From Salvator merianae (taxonomy: Eukaryota; Chordata; Lepidosauria; Squamata; Teiidae), in assembly GCA_003586115.2 (NCBI GenBank), contig QVOM02000034.1, positions 139,066,453 through 139,130,452 on the forward strand: a stretch of DNA of 64,000 nucleotides, given 5' to 3'. A program made the translations under genes and the position numbers. Of this stretch, positions 11,635 to 23,563 are shown piece after piece. Numbering within the stretch: position 1 is the stretch's first letter; each line of letters opens with the position of its first letter. The notes under the pieces are model-generated. The model did no database searches and was not told where the DNA came from. It saw only the letters and a program-made list of their open reading frames with translations.

Positions 11635-11652
11635 AAAGTTTTATTCTTTCTA
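11635..11652. repeat. L1 target-site duplication, right copy
   Basis: Exact copy of the 18-mer at 4937-4954. In the L1 sense direction the nick site reads gttt/taga, near the TTTT/A preference of L1 endonucleases. Confidence 0.85.
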
Positions 11653-14027
11653 AAACTTAGATACCAAAACCCTATTTGAATGATGGCTGAGATGTACATT
11701 TCAAGAAATAATGGAAAGTTCTTAAAAACACAAGCACTGTATCATCTTTATTATACAATTTTGCGCCATAACACACTGTAATTATTTATAATTGCTTAGA
11801 AAGCACACTTGAAAGATCACCTTTTAATTCAGGTAGATACCTATGCACCGGCATAATCGTCTTCTCATGGAACACCATGTGCTTTTCCTTCCTTTTCGTC
11901 TTCTACAGTGTGGATGCATGTTGTATCTGTACACTAGAATAATATATGTGAAAGAATCAAGCAGGACCAAAATAGAAAATCAAGGTAAAACTGCTTATTA
12001 AGCCAGTGTACTTGGACAACTCATATGCAAAAACAAAAAGGAGTTGCACCTTGTGATTGTTAAAACATGCTTACATAGAATAGGGACATATGAGTAGAAA
12101 AGGAGATTCTGGTTACATACATATTTGTATATGGTTAACCAATTACATTAAAAAGATACAAAGAAGGTGTGATATCACTGAAGACCAAAGTTCACCTGAT
12201 TAATTAGGTTCACGGAAAAGGTGCCTGGATACTCAAGGATAAATTCAAACATTTGCTCAACTCTTATCACCTTGCTCCCTGTCTCCGCTTCACACTTATA
12301 TATGGCTTAAACGTGCATACTCTGCATATTCTGACTGCATGGATGTCTTCTCATAGCCCCCACATTCCTCTGCTTCACAGTTCTCCATTTCAGAGTCACA
12401 CTTCTGACATATTTCATCAAAACATAAAAAGAAACTTCTGCCTAGTATCTACTGATAAGATTCTGAATTTGGTTGGGTTGGAAGAGGTAGGATTGTGATG
12501 CTGTTCCTTGGCACAGTATTTCCTTCTGGGTAACGAATGTATGTGTAGCTTCCACCTTTCTAGGCTCTCAAAAATTGCACCAGTGTTAAGTGAAATACTT
12601 CAATAAGGCTCAGGGTGTGGAGGAAACTTTCAAAAACCAACTGCTGTAATCTCATAGACGCACTTATGTTTTATTAGATTTACGTAATCATTCGTCCTAC
12701 AATTATTAACACTTTACAATAATCAGGCAAAGAATAATAAATGCTTTGCTGAGGGAAGTGCTTCATTACACAGCGCAGTTCTCTTCTTATAGATTTAAGG
12801 GTCCTTCAGCATTCATTGCTGTGTCTTTCTGAAGCCATTTGCTTGCCCCATTTATCAAGAAGGCTTTCTAGATAACCTGAGTATTCATTTAGCTGCTCTG
12901 AAGTAAGACAATCACAACAGAAAAAAGTGGCTGCCATTGTTCTGAGTGAGTAAAGAGCCCCATTTCTCTTATAGGGGCTATTCACAATAAAACTATCCAA
13001 CACACAAACACATATATTGGATACCACATGACTGATACAAATTAAAACCTCAGGGGGGATGACCCACTGGGGACAACCACCAAAAAGGCTTTATTTCATA
13101 TGCAGACCAAAGAGAAAACCCAGAAATGCAGACAGACGTTATTGGAACAATTGTGTACTCTCCTCTTTCCATAGCCCAAGAAATTATGAAGTTTCATCCC
13201 TGTCTGAATCCTCATGTTCCTCAAGGCTTGTATTTATCACTAAAACTTCTGCCATAGTGGGAACATAAATGGGTTCTCTTCTGTTCTGTGGGTATTTAGA
13301 TGCCTTATGAAAACTGTATGAGAACTAAAACAAATTGTCACACATGGAACATATGAACATCATGGCTCTTGTGTGAAACCTTAGTTCTGGTAGAATTTAT
13401 TTGGGCACTGAACATGAAAAGAGTCTTTCCTATTTTTGTAATCTCTCATGGATCCTGAAATGGGGTCTGCAGGTATAGCTCTTGCCATATCTTCTGTCTG
13501 GACTGGTGAACTGGAGATATCTTGACTTTTACTGCAGTTCAGTCCAGATGTCCAATATTTCTCTCTCTTCTGGATTTATAGTTATTTGGACTGTCATTGA
13601 TCACTTTTCCCATATGGCTCATTTCATCCACTGCAAACGGATTTAGCCAAAATCTTCATGAAACACATCTTTAAACTTCACAGAGGGTCTTGCTGGATCA
13701 CATCCAACAGAGGGACTGAGATCACTGCTAAATTTTGGAATCTTTCACTTCCCTTATGAATATTGACTTATTTTTTTCCTCTACTTACCATTCTCAATAG
13801 GTTTGGATTGAATCAAACCAAACTACCCAACCAAGCAAACCATGGCAAAGCACCCTTGTTTTGCTATGGTTCACTTGGTTCATTAGACCAACCCTTGGTT
13901 AGGGTTCAATTCACAAGGTTTTTCAAACAACATTCAAACCAAACACCCCAATGAGAATCCTGGCAAGTTCACCAGCTCTGGCCTCTTTAAATTTCCCCAG
14001 AGCATTCTGGAATCCTGCAGTTCTGTA
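11653..14027. other. Unannotated intergenic DNA
   Basis: Mostly AT-rich. A - strand frame at 12806-13027 (73 codons) ends '...EYSGYLESLLDKWGKQMASE' and is followed on the - strand by an aataaa about 130 bases downstream. I do not recognise the protein and cannot tell whether it is a decayed exon, a retrocopy or chance. Nothing else seen. Confidence 0.4.
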
Positions 14028-14235
14028 AGGCTGCATCCAGACAGGGACAAAAGCACATAATTGTTTTGGAATAGTATTTGGTTTGCCAGACTTGATCACA
14101 GTGCTGGAATATAGATCTGATATCCTGAGTTTAAGGTATTGCGTCACTGTGTGACATGTTAAATAATCACGGGAGTGCTTTGTTCCAGAATATCCAAAAG
14201 CAGCAGAATAGATAAGTGACATTTGGAGGCAGCCT
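14028..14235. mobile_element. MITE-like element, AGGCTG-type inverted ends
   Basis: Left end aggctgcatccagac; the complement of the right end is aggctgcctccaaat (11 of 15 match). At 208 bp with no coding capacity, it has the size and end type of the copies at 22984, 23373 and 41050, but it is more diverged. Confidence 0.45.
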
Positions 14236-14429
14236 TACTCTCTGGAGACTGAACATGTTAATAGGTCCCCTATCCTTGCCTAGTGGAGTGCAGCAAGGAT
14301 ACCAAACTTTACCAGAAGGTGGCCTGACCATAACAGCAAGCTAACATTAACACACACACACAAATATCCAGATCATTTTCCCTGGCAGACTAAGGCAAAA
14401 ACTAAACCAAGGGTATGTCCTTCCCTATA

Positions 14430-14905
14430 TGTTGAACTAGTAACAAATTAAGACAGTCCCATGGCTATCAAGGAGGCCATGAAATCCTGAGATGCCGTGT
14501 GATAGTATTCTCAGCACAGATGTTGAAATCTTCCATGACCACAGTCTTGGGCTTTCTAGCATCACACCAGAGACCACCTGCACCAGCTCAGTCAGGGAGG
14601 TTGTTGAGCAGCAGGTGGCTGAGCACTGGCTCAGCACCAGCTACAGGCTCTGCCAGTCTCATCTGCAGAGGTTTCCGGATGAGTGACAATGGTATTACTG
14701 CAACTCCCCCACCCCAACCCTCCTGCCTGGGCTGATGCTGCATGGACAAACTTGATGGACAAAGCTGAGTCAGACCTACTCCTCCCGATGATCAAACCCA
14801 GGTCTCAGCAAAACACACCAGATTGGCTCCTTCATCCATAATCAAGTCATAGATGAGTCACATTGTATTATGAATTCATCTTGCATTCAACAGGTGAAAA
14901 GTTTT
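14430..14905 (-). pseudogene. L2-like LINE endonuclease fragment
   Basis: The - strand translation gives 'DLIMDEGANLVCFAETWV', 'GGVGLTQLCPSS', 'QHQPRQEGWGGG', then in another frame 'LTELVQVVSGVMLESPRLW'. These correspond to the N-terminal endonuclease of L2-clade LINEs (the ..ITETW.. motif, the HQPR..GRGGG motif, and the stretch before the GDFN motif). Several stops and shifts; no reverse transcriptase attached. Confidence 0.65.
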
Positions 14906-15007
14906 AGAGGTCATGACACCAGGTATCTGGAGAAGGAAGGAGTGACCAAAGGGAATGATAACATGTAATCGCTTAAATCGTCCGGTGGCGTGACATCTCC
15001 TCCTTTT

Positions 15008-15245
15008 GCCCTTGTGGTTAACATGTCAGACTCTTATCTGGAACTCTCCTAGTTCGAGTCTGCCCTCTGCATGAAGCCAGCTGGGTGACCTTGGGCTCAT
15101 CACAGCTCTGTTCCGAGTTCTCACAGTCACACCTACCTCACAGGGTGTCTGTTGTGGAGAGGAGACAAGAAGGTTTGTCAGCCACTTTGAGTCCGCTCAG
15201 GGTGAGAAAAGTGGGATACAAAAACCAACTCTTCTTCTTTTTCCT
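15008..15245 (+). mobile_element. tRNA-derived SINE, near full length
   Basis: The head has a box A-like tgtggttaacatgtcagac and a box B-like agttcgagtct. The body reads 'gctgggtgaccttgggctca' and 'cctacctcacagggtgtctg', and the tail 'gggatacaaaaaccaactc' runs into ttcttcttt. This order matches a SINE family common in squamates, as I remember it. The tail is shared with the SINE at 5384-5665. Confidence 0.8.
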
Positions 15246-16015
15246 TCTCCTAGCCGCATACTACGCTTTACCTGAGATCACTGGAATGAGGGTACCCCCA
15301 TTCTCCTCCTTTCTACTCCTCTTCCAGCACATTTCTAATACACATGGAAAACAATTTAAAAAATTAAACTGCTAGCCTCCCCACCTCAAAACAAATACCC
15401 ACTAATACAAAAGGTGCATTAGAAAAGCATAAACAGTTTGTATCAAGGGGGTAGTCTTCATCTGTAACCCCCACAAAGTGGTGATCCTGCCACCATGAGC
15501 AGCATGCCTATATAGGCCAAAACAGACAGTATTTAACCTTAGCTTAGATACCACTGCAGAATCATTGTACTAGCTTGCTGTCGTCTGTTTGCTATGTCAC
15601 AATTCTTAATTGTTCATAGCATAATAATAAATAAATAAAAAGTTAGCCAGACCCAAGCAGGTCTTGCAGATAGGTGTTGCAGACTGATCCAGGCCCCACT
15701 CCTGCACACTTTCGCAAGCAGCAACCACAGTAAGTTCAGCTGGCAGGAGCTGTTGCAATACCAGGCAGCAAGTCTGGACTCTCATCATGGCAGAATCTGT
15801 CTGAGAGGAAGGTGGTCTCCTCGTCTGCAGCACAGCTTCTGGTTCTTGAGGCTATAAGCAGCATATCTATATAGCAAAATAGTCTATTTGCACATTCTCA
15901 CATTGCAAAGTAAAACGGGCTAACGATCTGAAACGGGCTGAGAACTCACTTAATCCAAATGGGAAGTACAAACTATTACAACAATTTAGCCCCAATAAAC
16001 TATGGAAAGGCAAAA
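15246..16015. other. Unannotated intergenic DNA
   Basis: No gene or repeat recognised. Confidence 0.4.
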
Positions 16016-16083
16016 GCATGTCAGGCTAGTGGGAACTGAAGACAGACTGTAAACTGATTAAATGCCATGTCAGACCGCAGCCA
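16016..16083 (-). repeat. Short RTE-family remnant
   Basis: This 68-bp stretch aligns with 56366-56433, at the 5' edge of the large RTE fragment; the shared core is the 20-mer ctgtaaactgattaaatgcc. On the - strand both encode 'HLISLQ(S/A)VFSS' followed by 'PDM'. Beyond these limits the two sequences diverge, so this is a tiny older remnant. Confidence 0.6.
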
Positions 16084-18300
16084 TACAGATTATATATCTG
16101 AAAGGCTTAGAAAATGAAAGAACTGTATCATTAGACCAGTATGTATGAAGGCTCATAAAAGCATTTAGCATACAAACATCACTGCCTAACAAAAATTCAA
16201 CTCCTGGAAGATTACTTCAAATCCATAACCCATAAGTCTATCAGACATGATTTTCAAAAGAAAAAAAGAAATTTAACACTAGCATTGACCTCACATCAGT
16301 TTACACGAACATACCAAGTAATCAATTTTAAAGAAGTTTATCAGCAACATCTAATCAATTCTCACTTCTGTATCAACAACTTGATATTTAGTAAAATCCT
16401 TCAAGAACCAGGCCCAGGCATAATAAATTCATGTGGAGTGACCATTGCACAGTGTAGAGCAACTGCTTAGAAAAGGGAGTTGCACGGTTGATCATCAGCA
16501 TCTCAAAAGAAAGTAACTGCAAACAACTTCTTTATCTGCCAAGAAAATGCATTAATGTGCCCATGTAGTCACCAGAGCATTTCCACACTGAGCATTATTT
16601 CACAGTAAATCCAAGAAAAAGGGCCAACTATCTGCACAGTAGTGCAGACTACAGCAGGCCCCACCTTCCCTGCCACATTGAATGAAGCAGTCGACTGGGA
16701 TACAGTGCCTCTTTAAAGAGGTCTACAACCAGGTCAACATCCGTATTCTGGACTAGGAGAGTGTGTAGGCAGCATATCCCTGTAGGCACAATATGCTGTG
16801 GGACCCTTCTCAGAGGCACACCAGGAAGCACCACTGGAAATGGTACCAGAAGTGGCATACTGCTGAGAAGGGCCCTCCTGGTCCTTGGAGTGGGCTGGTA
16901 GCCTGCTCCAGCATGGACTGCACTAACAAATCTGCACTACAGGGGCCAGAATAGCCCTTCACCTTATGCTAATCCATTTATTGGCAAACTCAGACATTTG
17001 TGTGGTTACTTTAAATGGAACTGCTCTTAGAGAAAGCATTGATCAATTGAAAAGCATTATGCAGTGACTCTAAACCACATTATCAATTATTTTCAATGAA
17101 CTAAGGCAACTGATCCTCACACCAAATTGTTTGCTTTTGTACCTAAGCCACAATAAATGTATGAGCTTAAACTGTTGCTCTACCCAAAGCATTATTGTCT
17201 CCTTCTGGTTGGAAGCCAGCTGGTGCTCTTTTTAGGTGGGGCACTGAGGGGATTTTAGGAACACCTTTCAAGAGTAGTACTCGCACACACCCCTGCAGAG
17301 GCACCCAAACCCTCTCCTCTGGAGGTGAAAATCTCCTCAACAGAGAAACAGGATAAGGAACACTGAATGTGCCTCTTCTTCAGGAGCTTCGTTCAAAGGT
17401 CCAGGTGATCAGGAGAGTTAATTAGAATTCACCCCACCACCCTTCCCTGAGCAGGAACTGTCCATGCAAAGGATGGGTCAAATCACAACTAAGCGGCACA
17501 ACTCATCCTGCATTTTTGCATCCAGGTAGCTCCCCTTCTTGGAGGTAAGAATGCTGTGCGAATCACACTGCCTCCCTCTGATCTGCTCTTATAGCCAATC
17601 TGTTATTTACACCCTCCTTTCTCTCCCACCTGAGATTTCTACAGGTGTTCTTAGGGCAAAGCACAGGTAGATTGCATTCAGTTGCTTGGATGAGGCCGTT
17701 TGAGATCTTCTTGCCAAGAGCTGTTAGATGGCATCCTCAGTGGAAGCTCTCTGGGTAGGTTTTGATTGCCTTTGATGTACCCTGATGGGAACAGAAAAAG
17801 GCATAAACAGGCACAGGGACAAAAACGTTGCTCCACCCTTTTAATATTCTAACACCCTATTGCCTTCATACAGAAAATAAGATACAATTCTGTATTTTCA
17901 CATTTGTAAAGCTCAGTGCTTGGACAGTAGCCTTAATTTCTAACAATCTCTATCTTCTAAATTCTCTGGTGTTTGTCACTTTCCTTAGAGTCCTTTCATT
18001 CTCAGCATTCTTTACTGTCTCTTTGGCTCCCAGCATTCATTCGAAATCCCAGCAGTGTTGCTGAGCAGGAAGGAGGAAGCTGAAATGTTTAACTCAACAG
18101 TCTTCATGCTGTCTTTGTTCACTCATTCACTTAAGTAGAACAAAAGCTGCAGCTGCATTTTCTGCCTTACGAAACAGCATTGAAATGTCTGCTTCCTTCC
18201 AACATGCTCAGCTCAGCAGTCACACATACAAAGATCTTCCCTCTTGAACTTGTTGGTATTGAGGTTGATTAGTCATTCGGGTGGGGTGATTGTGATATGC
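16084..18300. other. Unannotated intergenic DNA
   Basis: No gene recognised. 16620-16980 is GC-richer with several short direct and inverted words but no end structure that I could confirm. Confidence 0.4.
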
Positions 18301-18326
18301 GTGTGTGTGTGTGTGTGTGTGTGTGT
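18301..18326. repeat. (GT)13 microsatellite
   Basis: Uninterrupted GT repeat. Confidence 0.95.
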
Positions 18327-19984
18327 ATAAATCAAGTGGCGTAGGTTCTCTTACTGTTCACAATCCATGTTCTGCTGATTAAAAATGCCTTCCAGTTGAA
18401 AAATTCCTAAACTTGTTTGTAATTTGTATGAGTCAGTGGATCCCTGTACTACAGGACTTTCTCTGCAACCCTCTTTCTTCCTCTCCAAAAATTGTTAACT
18501 AGCGGCATCACACACCTTATGAAGTCTATGTGCAATAAAAGATGTCTCAGAACGTCAACTAATAAAAAAAAAGAAACTTAAAAAAAAATCAAAAGCAGCC
18601 TTGACTAAAATATCTGTACAGTTAAGCTCAATGTACATAGGTGAAATCACCAGGCATTACTGCCCTAGCCTCAAAGTGTCAGAAGAATCAGCTGCTGCAA
18701 GAGGTTAGGGAAAAGCCTGTCTCTTTCTGTAGGTTAGGGAATAGGATACTAGAACTCTTTTCAAGGATTGGGGGAGTGGAAGAGTTGAATTCCGGAGAGA
18801 CTGGATAGAGAAAGGGCAGTGGGGAGGTGGGGCAGGCAAGGTGATGCTGCAGAAAGCTTTGGAACATGTTTGTCAAACTGCATATGTAATTTCAATATCT
18901 CCATAAAGAACAACAATAACAAAAGCCAGTATGCATTGGCATATATATAATAACACCAATCTAGAAATAATAATTAGCATTAACCTTAAAAATATAGGAT
19001 GCCTCACCATAGCGGAGAAAATGGTGACCCGATGATCTAGGTAACTGTTGATCTGCTGTCCAAATTATAATTTGATCAGCAAAATGTCAAGGTGCTCTGC
19101 AACATTTCCTTATTTATTTGCTAATTTACTTACTAATTTATTTGTTTATGAAAGCTGCACAGAAAGGTTTAGCTGTTTTGCAGCATATAAATTTAATAAG
19201 TAATTAGTAAGAGCATTTTTATTACACTCCTCAGATTAAAAGTTTCTCAGAATCATTAAAAAGTGTCAGCAAAAAGACAGACAAGTCATCTGGAGTTAAA
19301 AACAAACTTAAGCACTAACAGATTTCTGAAATCATCACTGTCTGGATATAAAATAGTTTCAAGGAGAGGAGCCAAATGTTTCTGGATTGCAGCAGGTTGA
19401 GGAGAGAGCTCATGGTTCCATTTTATTTTGTCTCTTGTAGCCTGACGGATGATAGTTAAGGAAGGAGCCCAATAGAGCCAGTCGTTCTGCAGGGCAGACT
19501 GAAGAGCCCAACCATCCCAGCTCTCTCACTCTCCCACAGTCCAATAAAGTGGCTACTGAAGACACTTGTGTCTTTGTGTTTCCCCTGCAGAAGACGGCAC
19601 TTCAGAGAGACACACACCTTACTGGTATGATTGGCTTTGCTTGACATAGCCAATAATGAGGGTGACAGTAATGATGTGTTGTTTACACAGTCTACCAACT
19701 GGAGCTTTGGCTCATTTTTAATTCACATTCTAACCAAGGATTTACGAATCAACAAGGTATCTTCACAGAAATGCGGGTAATCCCATGTAATTATGCTTTC
19801 TGCAGTTGTAGAATTATTCGTTTGCTTCTTCTGATGTATTCCAAATATTTTCCAGGTTTCTTTGGAATTTCACCAATGTGCCAATAACTAAAGGAATAAC
19901 TTAACTTTTTCGCCCAGAAGCCCTGGATTTCATTTGTAGATCTCAAATTTTTGTGATCGTCTATTTGTTTTTAATCCTACTGTC
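18327..19984. other. Unannotated intergenic DNA
   Basis: A-rich stretches at 18541-18590 (adjacent aataaa and A-runs) might be a decayed retroposon tail. Otherwise nothing recognised. Confidence 0.4.
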
Positions 19985-20175
19985 CTCTAAAATAAGAACA
20001 TAAAATCAGGCCACAGCCCATCTAGTCCAGCATCCCATCTCACACAGTGGCCCACCAATTGCTTCTGGGCATTCTCAGGCAGAATAAAAAGGCAAGACCT
20101 TCACCTGCTCTCAATTACCTGAAAATGGCCTTTAGAGGCATCTAGTCTGTTTCTCGAACCTGGAGGTGGTACATT
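19985..20175 (-). repeat. CR1-like LINE 3'-end fragment
   Basis: The + strand carries 'cccatctagtccagcatccc', 'cacagtggcccaccaattgc' and 'aaatggcctttagaggcatc', the complement of the 3' end of the CR1-like family whose sense-strand copies are at 25660-25825 and 63300-63500. Confidence 0.7.
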
Positions 20176-20225
20176 CATTATTGCAACTTTCTTTTCCTCA
20201 GCCACAATCACGTCAAGCTTATTAT

Positions 20226-20622
20226 GGGCCAGTTCACAGTTTCAGCAATGCTTGCTAGCAAAGTGCTTCTGCACTTTGCAGAGGCCTGAGCAGCCAGGAG
20301 AGGGCTACAGCCGCTCCCTATCGCTTCTAGCTGTGGAGCACTAATTAGTCCTCCACAGCTTTACCAGGAGCTGGTATCCAGCTCCCGGTTAAAGTGTGTT
20401 CACACTTTGATGGTACGTCTGCAGTGGCTGCACCTGCACAATCATCGGATCATGCCTGCGGGCACCTGTGCACTGTGCGACACTGCTGGTTACCATGGCA
20501 GCTGCCAGCCACTTCCGAGTTCCTGTCATGGTGAACTTTGAGCAAGGCTACCAGCATTCACACCGCAAATGCTGGTAGCCTGGTCATATTGTGGACTACA
20601 GCCACGCTGTGTGAAAAGGCCC
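20226..20622. mobile_element. DNA transposon/MITE, GGGCC..TTCACA ends
   Basis: Left end gggccagttcaca; the complement of the right end is gggccttttcacac. At 397 bp with no ORF, it is almost the same length as the element at 24705-25102, which has the same end sequence. The interior is GC-rich with internal palindromes (gctgtggagcac...cctccacagc). TAT flanks both ends and could be a 3-bp target duplication. Confidence 0.6.
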
Positions 20623-21899
20623 TATGATTCAGCTGTTTGTCTGAATTTTAAAATCCAACAATATTGTAACCTCATAATTTTTTACAATTTTTCTTGGCTT
20701 CTGTTCCCACCAATTTTTTCCCCCCTCAGGTAAACCGAATTTTTACAGAAGTTCCAATGCGGCATTGCTGTGTCTTTATCATAGCATTTTATCTTCAATT
20801 TATGTGATCTTGCTGCACAAACTAATAAGGTGATCTGCTGTTTGATCTTTTTCTTTATACGATCAGCACTTTCACAATGATCATTTGAAATGTGCATAAT
20901 GGTCCTTCTATTACTCTTCAAAGTTCCATTCTGCAGCCATTTCCAGTTGTTTTCCTTATCTATCTTTCCTTCAATGCAGTTGTCTTTCTTTTCAGCTTTC
21001 CAAGCAATTTCTCATTGTTTCCTTTTTGTAAGATCGCTGTGTATTTCATAAGTACTTTAAATGCTGTCTTTGCACATAGCTAATACTTCTTTGTTCCGTT
21101 TCATGTAATCACCTAAACTTCTTTTCTCTTCTTTGACTGTTTGACTTTTAACAACTCCTAGCAACTGGTGTTAGGTGGTAGGAACAGTCAACAACATCAC
21201 TTCTAGAATGTCATCATAATCTCTTGAGTTTTTCAGTCCAATGAATCTAATTTCACTTTGGCACAATCAACTATTCTTACACTGTAGTAAATCAGTTATG
21301 TGAGCCAAGCTTTAATCATATTTGTTACATTAAGTTTTGATTTCAAGATTTTCCAGATTCCCAATATACATGATTCTTGTAAAAAATTTCACTTGTTTAT
21401 TTTGAATATTTTCAGATTATAAAATTACCAATACTTACAATTTTCATATTTATCAAGACTTTTAATCGAATTTACATTTCCAAGTTAATTCCATCTGATT
21501 CAGCCATTTTCCTTGATTAATTGATAATATTCCATATTTTCCAATTCTAAATTCCATCGCTATGTCTTAACTAAATATTCTGACTCTGTTTAGCAATAAT
21601 CAATATTACTGATTCTGCCCAACATGGCTGCCAAGCATTTAGAATGCTGAGGAGCTGCAGATGTTGAAGGCTTTATCAGCCCATCCCTAAATAATACCAA
21701 CAATCTATTCTGACTGCAGCAGTATGGGAAAAAAATTGGCAGTAGAACAATTATGTGACACTGACAGCTATAACTGGTCCCAAATTTTGGTAAATTTTCT
21801 CTGCCAAGGGATCATAAAATTAGGCATGAATCTCATGGATGTTAGACACCATGCATACTATAGACATAACAGATCTGGGACACAGTACATCAGTGCTGG
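20623..21899. other. Unannotated intergenic DNA
   Basis: Strongly AT-rich; no feature recognised. Confidence 0.4.
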
Positions 21900-22260
21900 T
21901 GAACCACTATGACCAGGGGACTGAACACATTTATTGTATATCATTTTGGTCACCACATCTCAGAAAGGATATCGTGGAACTGGAAAAAGTGCAGAAAAGG
22001 GCAACCAGAATGATCACGGGACTAAAATATCTCCCTTATGAAATCAGGCTGCAACATCTAGGTCTCTTCAGCCTTGAAAGACAGTATTTAAGACCTGACC
22101 TGACTGAAGTTTATAAAATCATGCATGGCATGGAAAAAAATGAATAGATAAAAATTATTTTCTCTGTTGCATAACACTAGGACCAGAGAGCACTTGATGA
22201 AGCTGATGGGCAGGAGAATTAGGACCAACAAGGGGAATTATTTTTTTAGCTTTTTGCTAT
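21900..22260 (+). pseudogene. CR1-like reverse transcriptase C-terminal fragment
   Basis: The + strand encodes 'TEHIYCISFWSPHLRKDIVE', 'LEKVQKRATRMITGLKYLPY' and 'RLQHLGLFSLERQYLRPDL', the conserved end of CR1-clade ORF2 proteins, then 'EVYKIMHG' and a stop. The 5' side is truncated and the 3' UTR fades by about 22260. It is the upstream neighbour, in family order, of the 3'-end fragments at 25660 and 63300. Confidence 0.75.
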
Positions 22261-22387
22261 TTGAAAAGTTTCTGTTCTGCCAAAATGGCAGAGATTCTGA
22301 AACCCATGAATAGAAGGGAGTTGAAAGTAGCCATTTCTATCCCCCCAAGCAAGACAAGTGAGAAATTGGTTATTGACAATGCTTTAA

Positions 22388-22427
22388 AAATAAATAAATA
22401 AGCAATATAAATAAATAAATAAATAAG
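22388..22427. repeat. (AAAT)n microsatellite
   Basis: Imperfect AAAT repeats with one interruption (agcaatat). Confidence 0.85.
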
Positions 22428-22983
22428 CAAGTTTCCATACTTTATCAGTTCCTAAATAACAAGGGATGGTCACAAACCATCTATTACAAAAATGCGAAGC
22501 TTGCAAATTAAAACACCCCGTCAAGTATCAAGGGACTGTACATTGCATGTGTGTGTATGGTGCATTGCTGTTGTATTACTGTTCTGTTAATTAGATCTTC
22601 CGTTTGTTAGTTAGATCAGTTTGAAATAAAAATAAACACTTGATGGCCTACAGTCATCTGCATTCATAGTTCTTTCAAAAGTTAAGGCTGCCATTTTGCT
22701 GCCTCCTATTTCAGGGCACGTATTTATCTCCGTGTGTCCAGAAGACAGCTCAAAAGCAGCCCAGTGAGTGGGCAGGCAAAGTTGTGCTCCTTGTCAAGCA
22801 AGCTTCCCCAAGCTGGTAACAGGGAGAAATAGGATGAGAGCCGTGTACGCCTAAGCTTATTTTAAATATATTATGCCAACCGTGAGAGAATTGTTCAAGA
22901 TAATTCCCAACATTAACAACACTAAAATAATGGGGTAACAAGAAAACTGGGAAACACACTGTTGTTAGATAGTAGCTAGTTTT
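22428..22983. other. Unannotated intergenic DNA
   Basis: Nothing recognised. Confidence 0.4.
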
Positions 22984-23188
22984 AGGCTGTGTTCAGACAT
23001 AACAAAAGAGGTGACTTGGAGGCGTCTCAGAGAGACAGTGTGTGGCACTCATGTTTTAAAGTCTTCTCTAATCCCCCTTTTCTAGCATAGAACATTCATG
23101 AGAAAGGAGAAGGGCAGACTGGTATGGGAACAATCCCACCTCGAAGCCACCTCAGAGATGCTTTTTTCGTTGTGTCTGATCACAGCCT
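22984..23188. mobile_element. MITE, AGGCTGTG-type inverted ends (copy 1)
   Basis: Left end aggctgtgttcagacataac; the complement of the right end is aggctgtgatcagacacaac. It is 205 bp and non-coding. It aligns along its length with 23373-23563 (shared 'ccacctcagagatgctt' and 'gaacaatc'). Confidence 0.8.
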
Positions 23189-23372
23189 TAGATCACACTC
23201 CTGTTTCCCAGGTCTGCACTTGCTGACCGAGGAGGGTTCTTCAGAGGCTCGTTGGGGAAGCACCCTGATTTCCCACTGAAAAAGACACCTCAGTCTCTTC
23301 ATTTTAGGATGCAGAAAACATTATTTCGAATGCTCCACCAGGCAAATGGTGAGATGCAGCCTATATGTACTT

Positions 23373-23563
23373 AGGCTGTGTTCAGACATAACAAGAGACA
23401 TTGTGGGACCCTCATGTCCCCAGGCCTTTTCTAATCTATCTTTTCTAGCACAGAATGTTTAGGAGAAGGAGGAGAGGCAGACTAGTGTGTGAACAATCTG
23501 GTCTTGAAGCCTTCTCTAAGCCACCTCAGAGATGCTTTGTTTGGTTGTGTCTGATCACAGCCT
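23373..23563. mobile_element. MITE, AGGCTGTG-type inverted ends (copy 2)
   Basis: Same family and orientation as 22984-23188: identical first 20 bases, same right end, 191 bp. Only about 185 bp separate the two copies. Confidence 0.8.
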
